53,046 bases of DNA. It comes from Candidatus Limicola stercorigallinarum (GTDB lineage Bacteria; Actinomycetota; Coriobacteriia; Coriobacteriales; Coriobacteriaceae). The DNA lies in the NCBI GenBank assembly GCA_018711625.1, contig DVID01000028.1:1-53046 (forward strand), given 5' to 3'. Below the pieces are notes generated by a model. The model had not been told where the DNA came from, did no database searches, and was given only the letters and a program-made list of their open reading frames with translations. The position numbers were made by a program, and so were the translations under genes. Of this stretch, positions 12,637-22,264 are shown one piece after another (within the stretch, counting starts at the first letter, position 1; the number at the start of each line of letters is the position of its first letter).

Positions 12637-12957
12637 TTACTTCGCAGCGGCCTGGTCGCGGTAGAGCTCGATGAAGCGCTCCGCAAGGTCGCTGGCCATG
12701 ATGGCCATAGTGAGGTGGTCCTCGGCATGCAGAAGGATGATGTTGATATCGACAGGCTGGCCGTTCGCCTCGGCCTGCGTGAGCTCAAACTGAAACTTGT
12801 GAGCCGCCGTCATCTCGCTCTGCGCCTCGGAGAGCAGCTTGTCGGCCTCATCGAAGTTGCCATCGTGCGCGGCATCGATAGCCATGAGCGCCGAAGATTT
12901 GGCGTTGCCCGCATGCAGAATAATCTGCAGCGCATTCTCATACTTGGATTCGTCCAT
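12637..12957 (-). CDS. PTS lactose/cellobiose family IIA
   Basis: The 106-residue trimeric helical EIIA accepts phosphate from HPr. The motif IILLHAEDHLTMA holds the phosphorylated His77 and the conserved His81. The ATG at 12957 lies only 2 bases after the TAG of the regulator gene, and its ribosome site (AAAGGGAG) lies within the last regulator codons, so the two are translationally coupled. Together with IIB and IIC it forms a complete transporter. Confidence 0.93.
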   Translation of the reverse strand: MDESKYENALQIILHAGNAKSSALMAIDAAHDGNFDEADKLLSEAQSEMTAAHKFQFELTQAEANGQPVDINIILLHAEDHLTMAIMASDLAERFIELYRDQAAAK

Positions 12958-12959
12958 CT

Positions 12960-14879
12960 CTACTCCCTTTCTGTTGGCGAACCGTATTCTTGCAGCAACA
13001 CCAAAAGCGTTTCCCAGTCCTGGTGGTCAACAAGCTCCTGGATAGCTTCCTGGCTGGTGAGCAGACCGACCATGCCCCGATAAAACGAGTCGAGGTCTTT
13101 GTTCTTGCTCTTGGAAATGGATATGAGGAACACCGCTCGCACAGGCTGGCTGTTCCACTCGACGGGGCGGTCGAGCAGGCCAACGCACACGAAGGTGTCG
13201 TCGGTGACTGCTTCGGCGGGGTGCGGCATGGCGACCATGTTGCCGAAGGAGGTTTGCGCAGCGCGTTCGCGCTGGTCGACCAGGGCACGGAAGTTCGCCG
13301 GAACCTGGCGGTGGATATGCACCTGGTCGCACAGGACATCGATGACCTCGGATTTGTCCATAGCCTGGATATGAGGCACGAACAGGTCGGGGTCGAAATA
13401 ACGCCTCAAGGCATCGGATGCCGAGTCGGTGAGGATCGTTCGAACGGTGCGGACATCGCTGTCGCCCAGGAAGAACTCGACCTGCCGCACGGGAACCGGA
13501 AGCTTGCGGTCAATGGGCACCGTGGTGAACACATAGTCGATGCTGGTGAAGTCGACCTTATCGATATGCGAAACGTCACAGGTTTGGATGGTCCCCACAA
13601 GCGCGCCAAACTCCTGGCGATAGCGCCACTCGAGCAAGCGGGCGCTCCCCTGCCCCGAGGCGCACACCACCAAGATGTTCTTACGCGGCATCTCGGTTTT
13701 CTGGCGTTCGATCGCGAGCGCGAAGGCGAGCGCGATGTAACCCATCTCGTCCTCAGAGGGGGTGCTGCCATAGTGCTTGGAGAGGACCGCTGAGCTGTCG
13801 AGCGCCATGGCGTACGCAAGCGGGAACCGCTTCTTGATATCGGAAAGCAAGGGGTTCTCGATGCTCATGCTGTATTTGAGGCGCACGGAGAGCGGCACGA
13901 TGTGACGTGCCAGGTTCATGCGAAGCTCGAGGTCGTTGCGCAAATCGAAGTGGTAGGCGCTCCACACCACCTCGAGCATCTCAGAAACCACACCCCACAC
14001 CTCGTCTGAGATGACCAGGCCCGTGTCGTCGCCGGAGGGCGTCTCGTACAGCGAGCGCTTTCCAGCGAGATGGATAGAGATGTAACCGATCTCCTCGTCA
14101 GGGAGGTCGATGGCGAGCTCATGCTCGACGGCGGTGGCGATCTTCTCCGCCACCTCGTAGCACCGCGAGGAACGCAGCTGGTCGAGTTGCTCGGGCTCCA
14201 TGGGGACAAGGCAGCCCTCTTTGATGCGTGCCACCGCGACGGCGATATGCACCACGAGGTTCTGATAGGCGGCCGAGTTGATCTGGAACGACTCGGCGTT
14301 GATGGCATCGTTCACACAGCGAGCGACCACGTCGAGCATCGCGCGGTTGTTCGACGAGCTGGAATCGAGCAGCTGATCGAGCGTGAGGTTCGCCAAGCAT
14401 AGACGACGCGACATCTCAGGTCCCGCCACACGAATGCCGTAGTGCGGGCGACGCTCGAGCGTGAGCCCAAACCGACCAAGCTTCTCCTCCACACGCTTAA
14501 GGTCGTTGGAGATGGCGTTGCGCGACACGAACAGGATGCTCGCAAGGTCATCGATGGTGATCCAAGATGAGCGCGACAGCAGGTCGGAAAGCAGGTAGTC
14601 GACGCGCTCCTCGGGTGTCGAGGGAATGCTCCGCTTCGAGATGCCGTCGTCCATCTGCATGAACGCGGCAAACCTGTCTGCATCTTCCACAACAACCTGG
14701 TATCCGCCTCCACGCTGCTTGACAATGTAAGCCGCCCCCTCAAGGGCATCGTTCGCACGATGCACGTAGGTACGGATGGTGCGGTCACTCACCTGAAAAT
14801 AAGAGGCGATCACCTGGGGAAGGGCATCGGGATGTGCCTGAATATATTCGACCAGATCGCGTTCTTGCGAACCAAGCAC
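12960..14879 (-). CDS. BglG/LicR-type PRD transcriptional activator
   Basis: This regulator of about 639 residues has the full multidomain layout: an N-terminal HTH (VIASYFQVSDRTIRTYVHRA), a second winged-helix region (LASILFVSRNAISNDLKRVE), two PRD modules with conserved histidines (for example EIGYISIHLAGKR and EMGYIALAFALAIE), an EIIB-like domain with Cys in ILVVCASGQGSARLLEW, and a C-terminal EIIA-like domain with His in FGNMVAMPHPAEAV. PTS components phosphorylate such proteins and tie activity to sugar flux. The GTG at 14879 behind GGGGGAG is preferred; a GTG at 14909 lacks a ribosome site. First gene of the operon, it likely activates its own transcription. Confidence 0.92.
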   Translation of the reverse strand: MLGSQERDLVEYIQAHPDALPQVIASYFQVSDRTIRTYVHRANDALEGAAYIVKQRGGGYQVVVEDADRFAAFMQMDDGISKRSIPSTPEERVDYLLSDLLSRSSWITIDDLASILFVSRNAISNDLKRVEEKLGRFGLTLERRPHYGIRVAGPEMSRRLCLANLTLDQLLDSSSSNNRAMLDVVARCVNDAINAESFQINSAAYQNLVVHIAVAVARIKEGCLVPMEPEQLDQLRSSRCYEVAEKIATAVEHELAIDLPDEEIGYISIHLAGKRSLYETPSGDDTGLVISDEVWGVVSEMLEVVWSAYHFDLRNDLELRMNLARHIVPLSVRLKYSMSIENPLLSDIKKRFPLAYAMALDSSAVLSKHYGSTPSEDEMGYIALAFALAIERQKTEMPRKNILVVCASGQGSARLLEWRYRQEFGALVGTIQTCDVSHIDKVDFTSIDYVFTTVPIDRKLPVPVRQVEFFLGDSDVRTVRTILTDSASDALRRYFDPDLFVPHIQAMDKSEVIDVLCDQVHIHRQVPANFRALVDQRERAAQTSFGNMVAMPHPAEAVTDDTFVCVGLLDRPVEWNSQPVRAVFLISISKSKNKDLDSFYRGMVGLLTSQEAIQELVDHQDWETLLVLLQEYGSPTERE

Positions 14880-15372
14880 GTCCTCTCCCCCTCTCTTGTT
14901 GGTGTCCACGAGTTGTGTTCAGCTTGTGATTCCACCTTAAGGGCGACCCTTTTTAAGTTCCACAACGCCTAGTTCCAACTTAGCTGGAAGTGACCCAGAT
15001 GAAACAGCGAACGATTTCTCCATTGTTTCCAAAAGAAAGAGAATGCGCTGCTCAGACGGTTGTTTTATAGAGAGAGAAGATATGCGTGTGAACGTGCGCG
15101 GCAAGCGCCGCGCGCCACACGGAACGGCATGTAGGAGAGCTCGGCACTTTCTGGAAATACAAGCTCACCCATGAACGGTAGGAAAAACTCGACAAGCGGC
15201 GTGTTGGTACTTGATTGAGCAAATATGCACATTGGCGTTGAAATAGATATCGTTCACGGATAAGGCTTGCAAAGCTAACGAATGTGAAACGGCTTGAAAA
15301 CATCAGCGCTGCCCACAAGCGCCCCTCATAGCCGTACGGAGTACCTTTATCTCAAACGCCTTTTACCTACTT
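14880..15372 (-). promoter_or_regulatory. Beta-glucoside operon upstream region
   Basis: About 490 bases without a convincing gene; the right half is clearly lower in GC than its surroundings. Near the regulator start lie AAGGGCGACCCTT (about 14939-14951, a 5+3+5 palindrome) and two direct copies of AGTTCCA about 17 bases apart (from about 14953), followed by TGGAA. These are candidate sites for the PRD regulator. A GC-rich hairpin GCGCGGC/GCCGCGC at 15096-15113 may end transcription of the upstream hydrolase gene. An 88-codon open frame at 15052-15318 has no ribosome site or recognisable motif. Confidence 0.4.
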
Positions 15373-16071
15373 CTATAAACCAACCTGCATGAACGGATTG
15401 GTGGCCAACTCCTGGCCGATAGTGGTGCTCGAACCATGACCTACCAGGCACAGGGTTGCTGGCGGCAGGGCTGTGCCCAGCTTGGCCAGCGAGCGCACAA
15501 TGGCCACGTCATCGCCGCCTACCAAGTCGGTGCGGCCATGGCTACCCGGGAACAGCGTGTCGCCCACAAAGGCAACCGGCCCCTCTTCAGTCGCAGCGAA
15601 AAGGGTCATGCCACCCGGCGTATGGCCCGGCGTCGCCAAGGCCTGAAGCTGCACGTCGCCCACCGCGATAACGTCCCCCTCGGCCAAAGGGCAATCGGGC
15701 GCCCCGGGGCTCGGCGTGTCGATGCCCCACGAGCTTCGCTGGTGAGCGATATTGGCATCAACCATAGGCACGTCGGGTTCGCTCAAATAGAAGGGTACGC
15801 TCGGAAACGCCCGGCGCATACCTGCGACGCCTCCCACGTGGTCCGCATGCCCATGCGTGCAGATGATGCCCTTGAGCTTCACATCCGGGTGCTCCGAGCG
15901 CAGCCGTTCCGCCAAGGCCTCACCGTCCCAAGCGGGATCGATCACCACGGCCTCGTCGCCCGAAACCGCCACGTACGTGTTGGTCTCAATGGGCCCGTTC
16001 ACATACACGCTGATGGTCATATGCCCGCGCGGCGTCCAATCGGGCGTGAACGTAGGGGTCGAAGTTTCCAT
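15373..16071 (-). CDS. Glyoxalase II-like MBL-fold hydrolase
   Basis: This 232-residue metallo-beta-lactamase-fold hydrolase has the metal motif THGHADHVGG at about residues 87-96, then GHTPGGM, FVGDTLFPGSHGRTDLVGG and a final GHG. This pattern matches the YcbL/glyoxalase II-like group that cleaves thioesters such as S-lactoylglutathione or related low-molecular-weight thiol adducts. The start at 16071 follows AAAGGA; a longer frame to 16116 has no site. It lies 75 bases downstream of rel and is probably in the same operon. Confidence 0.88.
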   Translation of the reverse strand: METSTPTFTPDWTPRGHMTISVYVNGPIETNTYVAVSGDEAVVIDPAWDGEALAERLRSEHPDVKLKGIICTHGHADHVGGVAGMRRAFPSVPFYLSEPDVPMVDANIAHQRSSWGIDTPSPGAPDCPLAEGDVIAVGDVQLQALATPGHTPGGMTLFAATEEGPVAFVGDTLFPGSHGRTDLVGGDDVAIVRSLAKLGTALPPATLCLVGHGSSTTIGQELATNPFMQVGL

Positions 16072-16146
16072 GAGATTCCTTTCTGGCGGGTTGGCAGCAC
16101 CAAAAGCGCCGGGCATCAGCCGCGCCCTTACCGTCTTCGTGCAGGC

Positions 16147-18489
16147 TTACCCGCGTCGCTTCATCTGAGCACCGCCCTCACCCGGCATCAACCGGCGGGC
16201 GTCGTATACGCTGTCTACCCTGCTGATGGCTGCCAAGAGTGGATCGAGTCCGCTGGCGTCAGAAATCTCCACCAAGAAGCGCAACACTGCCGTGCCGTCA
16301 CGGCTCGTGGAGGTCGCAGCAGAAAGAATGTTGGCCCCGGCGTCGCCAATGGCGATGGTCACGTCCTTCAAAAGGCCCATGCGGTCAAGGCACTCAACCA
16401 CAATCTCCACCTGGAAGTTCACATCGGCCGCGTTATCCCACTCAACCTCTATCATGCGCTCGGAATGCTCCATGAGGCCTTTGACGTTGGGGCAGCTGGC
16501 ACGGTGCACCGAGACGCCACGGCCGCGGGTGATGAATCCCACGATGTCATCCCCGGCCACCGGATTGCAGCAATGTGCCAGACGCACCAGCAGGCCAGTA
16601 TCCTCGGTTCCCTTTACGCGAACGCCCGACGAGCTTTTGCGCGGGGTACGGGGCGGGCGACGGCTTCCACGCTGTGGCTGCTCCTGCGCCAGCTCCAGCT
16701 TGGGCACATCTGGTTTGGGATCAAGGATGTGAGCCACCTTGTTACCCACCAGACGCGGCGCCACCTTGCCCGAGCCGATGGCGGCAAACAGGTCTTCAAG
16801 CTGGCGATAGTTAAGCTGCTCGCACACCGCGTTGAGCGCACGCGTGGAGCGCGGCGTGGAGATACCATAACCACGTTTGCGCAGGTCTTTTGCCAAAATT
16901 TCGCGACCAGCGGCGGCGTCTTCGTCTTTGGTGGCCGCGGCAAAGTAGCGGCGAATCTTCGACTTTGCCGAAGGCGTGCGCACGATATTTAGCCAGTCGC
17001 GCGACGGCTTGGAGTTCTTGTTGGTGAGAATCTCCACGCGGTCACCCGTCACCAGCTCGTGCGTAAGCGGCGCCACAACGCCATTGACCTTGGCGCCAAC
17101 GCAATGGTTGCCCACCTCGGTGTGAACCGCATAAGCAAAATCAAGCGGCGTGGCACCAGCACGCAGGCTCATAACCTCGCCCTTGGGCGTAAACACAAAG
17201 ATCTCTTGATCGTAGAGATCGACCTTCAGCGAATGCAAAAACTCCTTGGGGTCGTCGATATCGTCGGAGGCGACCCAGTCAAGCGAATGCTTGAGCATGT
17301 TGATCTGGTCGTCCAGCCGCTGCGCCTCGCGCGTCTTGGTTGCCGAGGAGCCGCCCGACGTTTTGTACAGCCAGTGCGCTGCAATGCCGTATTCGGCCTG
17401 CTCATGCATCTCGTAGGTGCGAATCTGAATCTCCAGTGGTCGCGCCATGGTGCCGATGACCGTGGTGTGGAGCGACTGGTAGTTGTTGAGCTTGGGCATA
17501 GCGATATAGTCTTTGAAGCGGCCCGGCATGGGGTGCCACAGCGAGTGCACCGCGCCCAGCGCCGAGTAGCAATCGCCCACCGTGCGGGTGATGATGCGAA
17601 GCGCCACCAGGTCGTAGATCTGGGAGAACTCCTTGCCCTTGCGCTTCATCTTTTGGTAAATCGACCAATAGTGCTTGCAGCGCCCGTTGATCTGAAAATC
17701 GGTCATACCCACCCGGTGCAACTCATCGGTGAGGGTCTTGATGGTCTCGGAGAGAAAGCGCTCGCGCTCTTTGCGCGACTCGGCCACCATACGCGCGATG
17801 CGCTGGTATGCCTCGGGCTCCAAGTAAAAGAACGAGAGGTCTTCGAGCTCCCACTTGATGGACGACATACCCAAACGGTCGGCAAGCGGGGCATACACGT
17901 CCATGGTTTCGCGCGCCTTGAACAGCCGGCGGTCCTCGCGGAGCGCCGCAAGCGTGCGCATGTTGTGCAGGCGGTCTGCCAGCTTGACGATGATCACGCG
18001 AATGTCTTTTGACATGGCGAGGAACATCTTGCGCAGGTTGAGCGCCTGCTTCTCATCCATGCTGTCAACTTCGATATTGGTGAGCTTGGTCACGCCATCT
18101 ACCAGCTCAGATACCGTCTCGCCAAAAAGTGTGCGCACGTCGGCGAGCGATACCTCGGTGTCCTCGACGGTGTCATGCAAAAGTGCTGCACACACCACAT
18201 CGCAATCCATCTTGAGCTCCGCCAAAATGATGGCAACCTCAACCGGATGGTTGATGTAGGGCTCGCCCGAGCGGCGCCGCTGGTTGGAGTGCTTCTCAGC
18301 GGCAAAGCAATAGGCATGCTCCATCTTGGCGTCATCGGTCTCGCTCATATACTTCTCGCACAGCTGCGCGAGCTTGTCGTAGTTGTCGGCCTGAATTTCG
18401 GGAGGCACATCATCAGCCCGGGTGTAGTGTGCCATCTTGTCGAATGGCTGAAGCGACGCGTCGTGCGCCGCGCGGGTTGCTGCGTCCAT
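16147..18489 (-). CDS. rel: Bifunctional (p)ppGpp synthetase/hydrolase
   Basis: The 780-residue RelA/SpoT homologue makes and degrades the stringent-response alarmone. The HD hydrolase domain carries H81 (PYINHPVEVA) and the H105-D106 pair in AALLHDTVEDTEVS. The synthetase domain shows RLHNMRTL, YDLVALRIITRTVGDCYSAL and PGRFKDYIAMPKLNNYQSLH. A TGS domain (IFVFTPKGEVMSLRAGATPL) and a C-terminal ACT domain (VEIVVECLDRMGLLKDVTIA) follow. Both catalytic sites look complete. The ATG at 18489 lies 10 bases after the RecJ-helicase stop with its ribosome site in between, so coupled expression is likely. Confidence 0.96.
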   Translation of the reverse strand: MDAATRAAHDASLQPFDKMAHYTRADDVPPEIQADNYDKLAQLCEKYMSETDDAKMEHAYCFAAEKHSNQRRRSGEPYINHPVEVAIILAELKMDCDVVCAALLHDTVEDTEVSLADVRTLFGETVSELVDGVTKLTNIEVDSMDEKQALNLRKMFLAMSKDIRVIIVKLADRLHNMRTLAALREDRRLFKARETMDVYAPLADRLGMSSIKWELEDLSFFYLEPEAYQRIARMVAESRKERERFLSETIKTLTDELHRVGMTDFQINGRCKHYWSIYQKMKRKGKEFSQIYDLVALRIITRTVGDCYSALGAVHSLWHPMPGRFKDYIAMPKLNNYQSLHTTVIGTMARPLEIQIRTYEMHEQAEYGIAAHWLYKTSGGSSATKTREAQRLDDQINMLKHSLDWVASDDIDDPKEFLHSLKVDLYDQEIFVFTPKGEVMSLRAGATPLDFAYAVHTEVGNHCVGAKVNGVVAPLTHELVTGDRVEILTNKNSKPSRDWLNIVRTPSAKSKIRRYFAAATKDEDAAAGREILAKDLRKRGYGISTPRSTRALNAVCEQLNYRQLEDLFAAIGSGKVAPRLVGNKVAHILDPKPDVPKLELAQEQPQRGSRRPPRTPRKSSSGVRVKGTEDTGLLVRLAHCCNPVAGDDIVGFITRGRGVSVHRASCPNVKGLMEHSERMIEVEWDNAADVNFQVEIVVECLDRMGLLKDVTIAIGDAGANILSAATSTSRDGTAVLRFLVEISDASGLDPLLAAISRVDSVYDARRLMPGEGGAQMKRRG

Positions 18490-18499
18490 GTGTGCCCCC

Positions 18500-21400
18500 T
18501 TACTCCTGTGATTGCGCCCGGGGAACAATCGGGCGGTTTACTCGTGCAAGCATATCACGGGCGGGCGCTTCGAGCGCCCAGCGCCTAAACGTATCGAAGG
18601 CGCTCCGCGCATGCAGGCCTTCGAGATAGCGAATCGATGCCGTGAGCGCCATGTGACCAGGATGGTCGACCATCTCGATGCGACGCGCATCGTCTATGCC
18701 ACGCACCCGCGCAAAACCCAGCTCCTCAAAGATGGCAAGGCCCGCGTCCACGCTCCGCTCGTCCACCGGCGTGCGTGCATCGATGGCAAGGCACATGTTT
18801 GCGATGTCGATGTTACTCGCCGGAAAGCCCTGCTCCCCCGTTTTGCTATGGTGCGCACGCCACATGGTTTGGAGCGCACGATACATAATCACCAGCTCTC
18901 CGCGCTCTGGAGCTGCGACATCGAGCAGGCGCTCATTAATACGAGCATCGCGCGTGCAATAGAGCAGGTGAATCCAAGCTGTATTGCCGTCACGACCCGC
19001 ACGTCCGCTCATTTGGTTGAACTCGGTGGACGAGAAGGGCATGTGGTAGAGCACCACATGGCGGATATCGGGCAGATTGACACCCTCACCAAATGCGGAG
19101 GTTGACACAATGCAGGTGAGGCGACCTTGACGGAACCCCTCCTCTACAAGCGCCCGCTGCACACGGTTGATACCCGCGTGGTAAAACGCGATCGCCCCTG
19201 CAAGCTCGGGCACGCGCTTGCGCAGCGTGCGAACAAGCTGAAGGGACTGGTCGCGAGAATTAACGTACACCACGCATTTTTCGCCCGTGGCGACAATGGA
19301 TACAAGACGGTTCTCGCGGCTGGCGATATCGCGGTCGTCCTCAATGCGCAGATTCTCACGGACCGTCTCGTCAACCACGGTGCGCGTAATGCCACAAAGC
19401 TGGCAGATGGCGTTGGTTACACCAGCATCGGCCGTCGCGGTGACGGCAAGCACCTGGAGCCTTCCGAGCTCCTGGATAACCTGAGGAAGCTCGAGGTAGG
19501 CGCTGCGTTCACCCGCAGCGGCGGCTGCATGATGCGCCTCGTCCACCACGAGAAAGCCCATGCGCCCCGTACGCGCAAAGCGCGCGCGATGGATAGCAAG
19601 AAACTCAGGCGTGGTAAGCACAATATCAAGGCTACCATCGGCGAGCCGAGCAAACGTGGTGCGACGCACCGCCTCGGGCGTATCACCCGTAAGCACGGCG
19701 GCACGCACGCCCAGCTTGGCGCAAGATGCCATGAGATGATGCGCTTGATCGGCAACGAGCGCACGCAAGGGATATACAAACACGCTTGCACGCCCATGAA
19801 GAATGGCCTCGCGCAGCGCATGCACCTGGAAAATAAGCGATTTGCCGCGGCCCGTGCCCATAACAGCAAGCACACTCTCGCCCTGCGCAAGCGCATCAAG
19901 CGCCTGGCACTGCGCCGGATGCGGCTCAGCCGCACCAATAAAGGTGTGCAAGAGCGAGCGCGTAAGCTCGTCGTAAGAGCATGCCGCCAAAAGGACGCGA
20001 CGCCGGGCCCCCGCCGCACGGTCTGTTTCTGAAGTAGACGCCTCGGGTGCAACGGATGCCGCGGCCTGCTCTGCCGCAAGCTGCACCTCCTCGGGGCTTG
20101 CGACGGCCTGCACGAGCGCAGGAGCCTGTGCCGCTGCAGGCGTAACGGCGTCGGATGCCGCAGCGTCAGACGCGGCAGTGCCGGCGGCGCCATCTTCGCA
20201 CGTGCGCCGCAGGATATCCTTGACCATGAGCTTGGGCTTCACGCGGCCCTGCCAGTGCTCGGCAACCGCCTCAAACACCAGGTCAACCACGCTATCGCAT
20301 GCACACAGCTCATCTATGTGCGGCGCGCGGAACATAATCGCGGCCACACTTGCCACGCCATCCGTCGCCGTAAAGCGCATATGGTCGCCCGTGCGCCCCA
20401 CGCATGCGCGATCTTGCATGGTCACGCCGGTAGCCGCCAGCAGGGGCACTTTGTTCCCCTGGCCAAAGGGCTCAAGCAGAGAGATCTCTTGAATGGTGTC
20501 GATATCAAGCTCAGAAAGCGAAACGGTGGAGGCAACCTCGCCCGTATCTTCAAACGCATCGGCTGGCAAATCAGAAAGCACATGGTCTAGGCGTTCACGC
20601 AGTGCATCGAGCCTATCGGCCGGGAGCGTCACGCCAACCGCGCCCGCGTGGCCGCCAAACCGTGTAAGCAAATCCGAGCAACGCTCAACCGCATCGAACA
20701 GATTCACCGAACCCACGGAGCGGCCTGAGCCACGCGCAACACCATCTTCTATAGAAAAGAGCAGGCACGGCACGTGGAAGCGATTGACAAGCCGGCTTGC
20801 CACAATTCCCTTGACACCCTCATGCCAGCCTTCGCCACCCACCACAATCACGCGGCCACCGGTGTAGGTTTGCTCAACGCGCGCCATGGCATCATCGGTA
20901 AGCGCCGCCTCAATGTCGCGACGCTCCTGGTTAATCTCTTCCAACTGAGCTGCAAGGCGGCCTGCCTCAACGGGATCCCGCGCTAGAAGCAAATCGAGCG
21001 CCAGCGTAGGATCGGCCATGCGGCCCGCCGCGTTAAGACGAGGAATGAGCGAGAACGAGAGCGCGTCAGCAGTGATAGAGGCCAGATCTGTTTTGGTCAT
21101 CGCCGCAAGCGCCACATATCCAGGGCGTGTGGTGGCACGCATCTGGGCAATGCCGTCGGCCACAAGCGCACGGTTTTCGGGCGTAAGCGGCATCATGTCG
21201 CTCACCGTGCCGAGCGCTGCAACCTCGGTGTACGAGCGCCAAAGCGCGGGCATGCCCCTGCGCCGTCCTAGCTCGTGCACCAGCTTGAGCGCCACGCCAG
21301 CGCCTGCAAGCTCATGCGAGGGGCCCGATGTAACCAGCTTGGGATCGGTGAGCGGCACCCCCTGGGGCACCATGTCCGAAGGCTCATGATGGTCGGTCAC

Positions 21401-21907
21401 CACAAGATCAATACCTCGCTCGCGCAGGTAGGCAACCTCATCACGAGCAGCTATGCCGTTGTCGACGGTAATCACGAGCGTAGGCGCACACGCCTCCACC
21501 ACGCGATTGAGCGCCGGCTCAGAAAGGCCGTACCCCTCTTCAAAGCGGTGCGGAATAAAGGGGTGCACCTGCGCTCCCAACGCACGAAGCGCCTCGGTGA
21601 GCAAACACGTAGAGGTGATGCCGTCCACGTCGAAGTCACCAAAAACAGCAATGGTTTCGCCATGCACAAGCGCCGCCTCTATACGATCGGCAACTTCACG
21701 CATGCCAGGGATGTCGAGAGGGTCGCACCAATCGCGCTCAAGAGAGGGCGTAAGAAACCGGCGACCATCCGCAACCGAGCCGATGCCATGTGCCACCATA
21801 ATGCGCGCCACAAGCGGTTTGACCCCCAGGTCCTGGGCAAGCTCATCGGCGAGCGCGGGGTTTTGCGGCGCCATCGCCCAACGGCGCGTGGTCTTAAGCG
21901 ACGACAT
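18500..21907 (-). CDS. recJ: RecJ exonuclease fused to a RecQ-like helicase
   Basis: The 1135-residue protein combines two enzymes. Residues 1-570 are RecJ: DHH motif I DFDVDG (91-96), TDHH (171-174), and DHHA1 RFGGHAGAVG (417-426). An Ala-rich linker of about 65 residues follows. Residues 635-1000 are a superfamily 2 helicase: GTGRGKS (684-690), DEAH (789-792), AVTATAD and QMSGRAGRDG (965-974). The last 150 residues do not show a clear RecQ zinc site. RecJ is a 5'-3' single-strand exonuclease that normally works beside RecQ in recombination repair; here the unwinding and degrading steps are on one chain. The ATG at 21907 follows AAGGGGG. First gene of recJ-rel-hydrolase. Confidence 0.92.
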   Translation of the reverse strand: MSSLKTTRRWAMAPQNPALADELAQDLGVKPLVARIMVAHGIGSVADGRRFLTPSLERDWCDPLDIPGMREVADRIEAALVHGETIAVFGDFDVDGITSTCLLTEALRALGAQVHPFIPHRFEEGYGLSEPALNRVVEACAPTLVITVDNGIAARDEVAYLRERGIDLVVTDHHEPSDMVPQGVPLTDPKLVTSGPSHELAGAGVALKLVHELGRRRGMPALWRSYTEVAALGTVSDMMPLTPENRALVADGIAQMRATTRPGYVALAAMTKTDLASITADALSFSLIPRLNAAGRMADPTLALDLLLARDPVEAGRLAAQLEEINQERRDIEAALTDDAMARVEQTYTGGRVIVVGGEGWHEGVKGIVASRLVNRFHVPCLLFSIEDGVARGSGRSVGSVNLFDAVERCSDLLTRFGGHAGAVGVTLPADRLDALRERLDHVLSDLPADAFEDTGEVASTVSLSELDIDTIQEISLLEPFGQGNKVPLLAATGVTMQDRACVGRTGDHMRFTATDGVASVAAIMFRAPHIDELCACDSVVDLVFEAVAEHWQGRVKPKLMVKDILRRTCEDGAAGTAASDAAASDAVTPAAAQAPALVQAVASPEEVQLAAEQAAASVAPEASTSETDRAAGARRRVLLAACSYDELTRSLLHTFIGAAEPHPAQCQALDALAQGESVLAVMGTGRGKSLIFQVHALREAILHGRASVFVYPLRALVADQAHHLMASCAKLGVRAAVLTGDTPEAVRRTTFARLADGSLDIVLTTPEFLAIHRARFARTGRMGFLVVDEAHHAAAAAGERSAYLELPQVIQELGRLQVLAVTATADAGVTNAICQLCGITRTVVDETVRENLRIEDDRDIASRENRLVSIVATGEKCVVYVNSRDQSLQLVRTLRKRVPELAGAIAFYHAGINRVQRALVEEGFRQGRLTCIVSTSAFGEGVNLPDIRHVVLYHMPFSSTEFNQMSGRAGRDGNTAWIHLLYCTRDARINERLLDVAAPERGELVIMYRALQTMWRAHHSKTGEQGFPASNIDIANMCLAIDARTPVDERSVDAGLAIFEELGFARVRGIDDARRIEMVDHPGHMALTASIRYLEGLHARSAFDTFRRWALEAPARDMLARVNRPIVPRAQSQE

Positions 21908-22103
21908 GGCGCACCCCCTTTGCAAGCCCTCCGCAGAGCGTAGGAGCAGCAAACGAGATGCACGTGTGTGCTTTCTCGGGCGTGCGATACAATGTGGCGC
22001 CGCGGCTGCCAACAGGGCAACCGCGCATACGGAATACGCGTTTCATGGCGAACGTCCTTGTAATGATGCCCGCTGCGGCGGGCCGAGATGTTGTTCGCCC
22101 TGT

Positions 22104-22109
22104 ATTATA
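22104..22109 (-). promoter_or_regulatory. Probable -10 box of the recJ-rel operon
   Basis: On the minus strand a perfect TATAAT lies about 195 bases upstream of the recJ start; the -35 region (near TTTATG, 16 bases upstream) is weak. The remaining 21908-22264 gap holds the recJ leader with small GC-rich inverted repeats and nothing else that I recognise. Confidence 0.5.
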
Positions 22110-22264
22110 CGCGCCACCCCGGACACATAAACGGGCTCCCGGCGAGCGGCCGGATTCCTCCCGTTATCCGCTTGCCCCTACCGTCCATCCGTCTTTTATG
22201 CCCGTTTGCGTCTTAGCGATAGCGAGTGGATGGGGCAATCGCGTCAGACCGGTTTGTTCCGCAA

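Noticed and set aside
15052-15318. 88-codon minus-strand frame upstream of the beta-glucoside operon
   Set aside because: No ribosome site, no motif, and composition unlike neighbouring genes; treated as non-coding promoter region.
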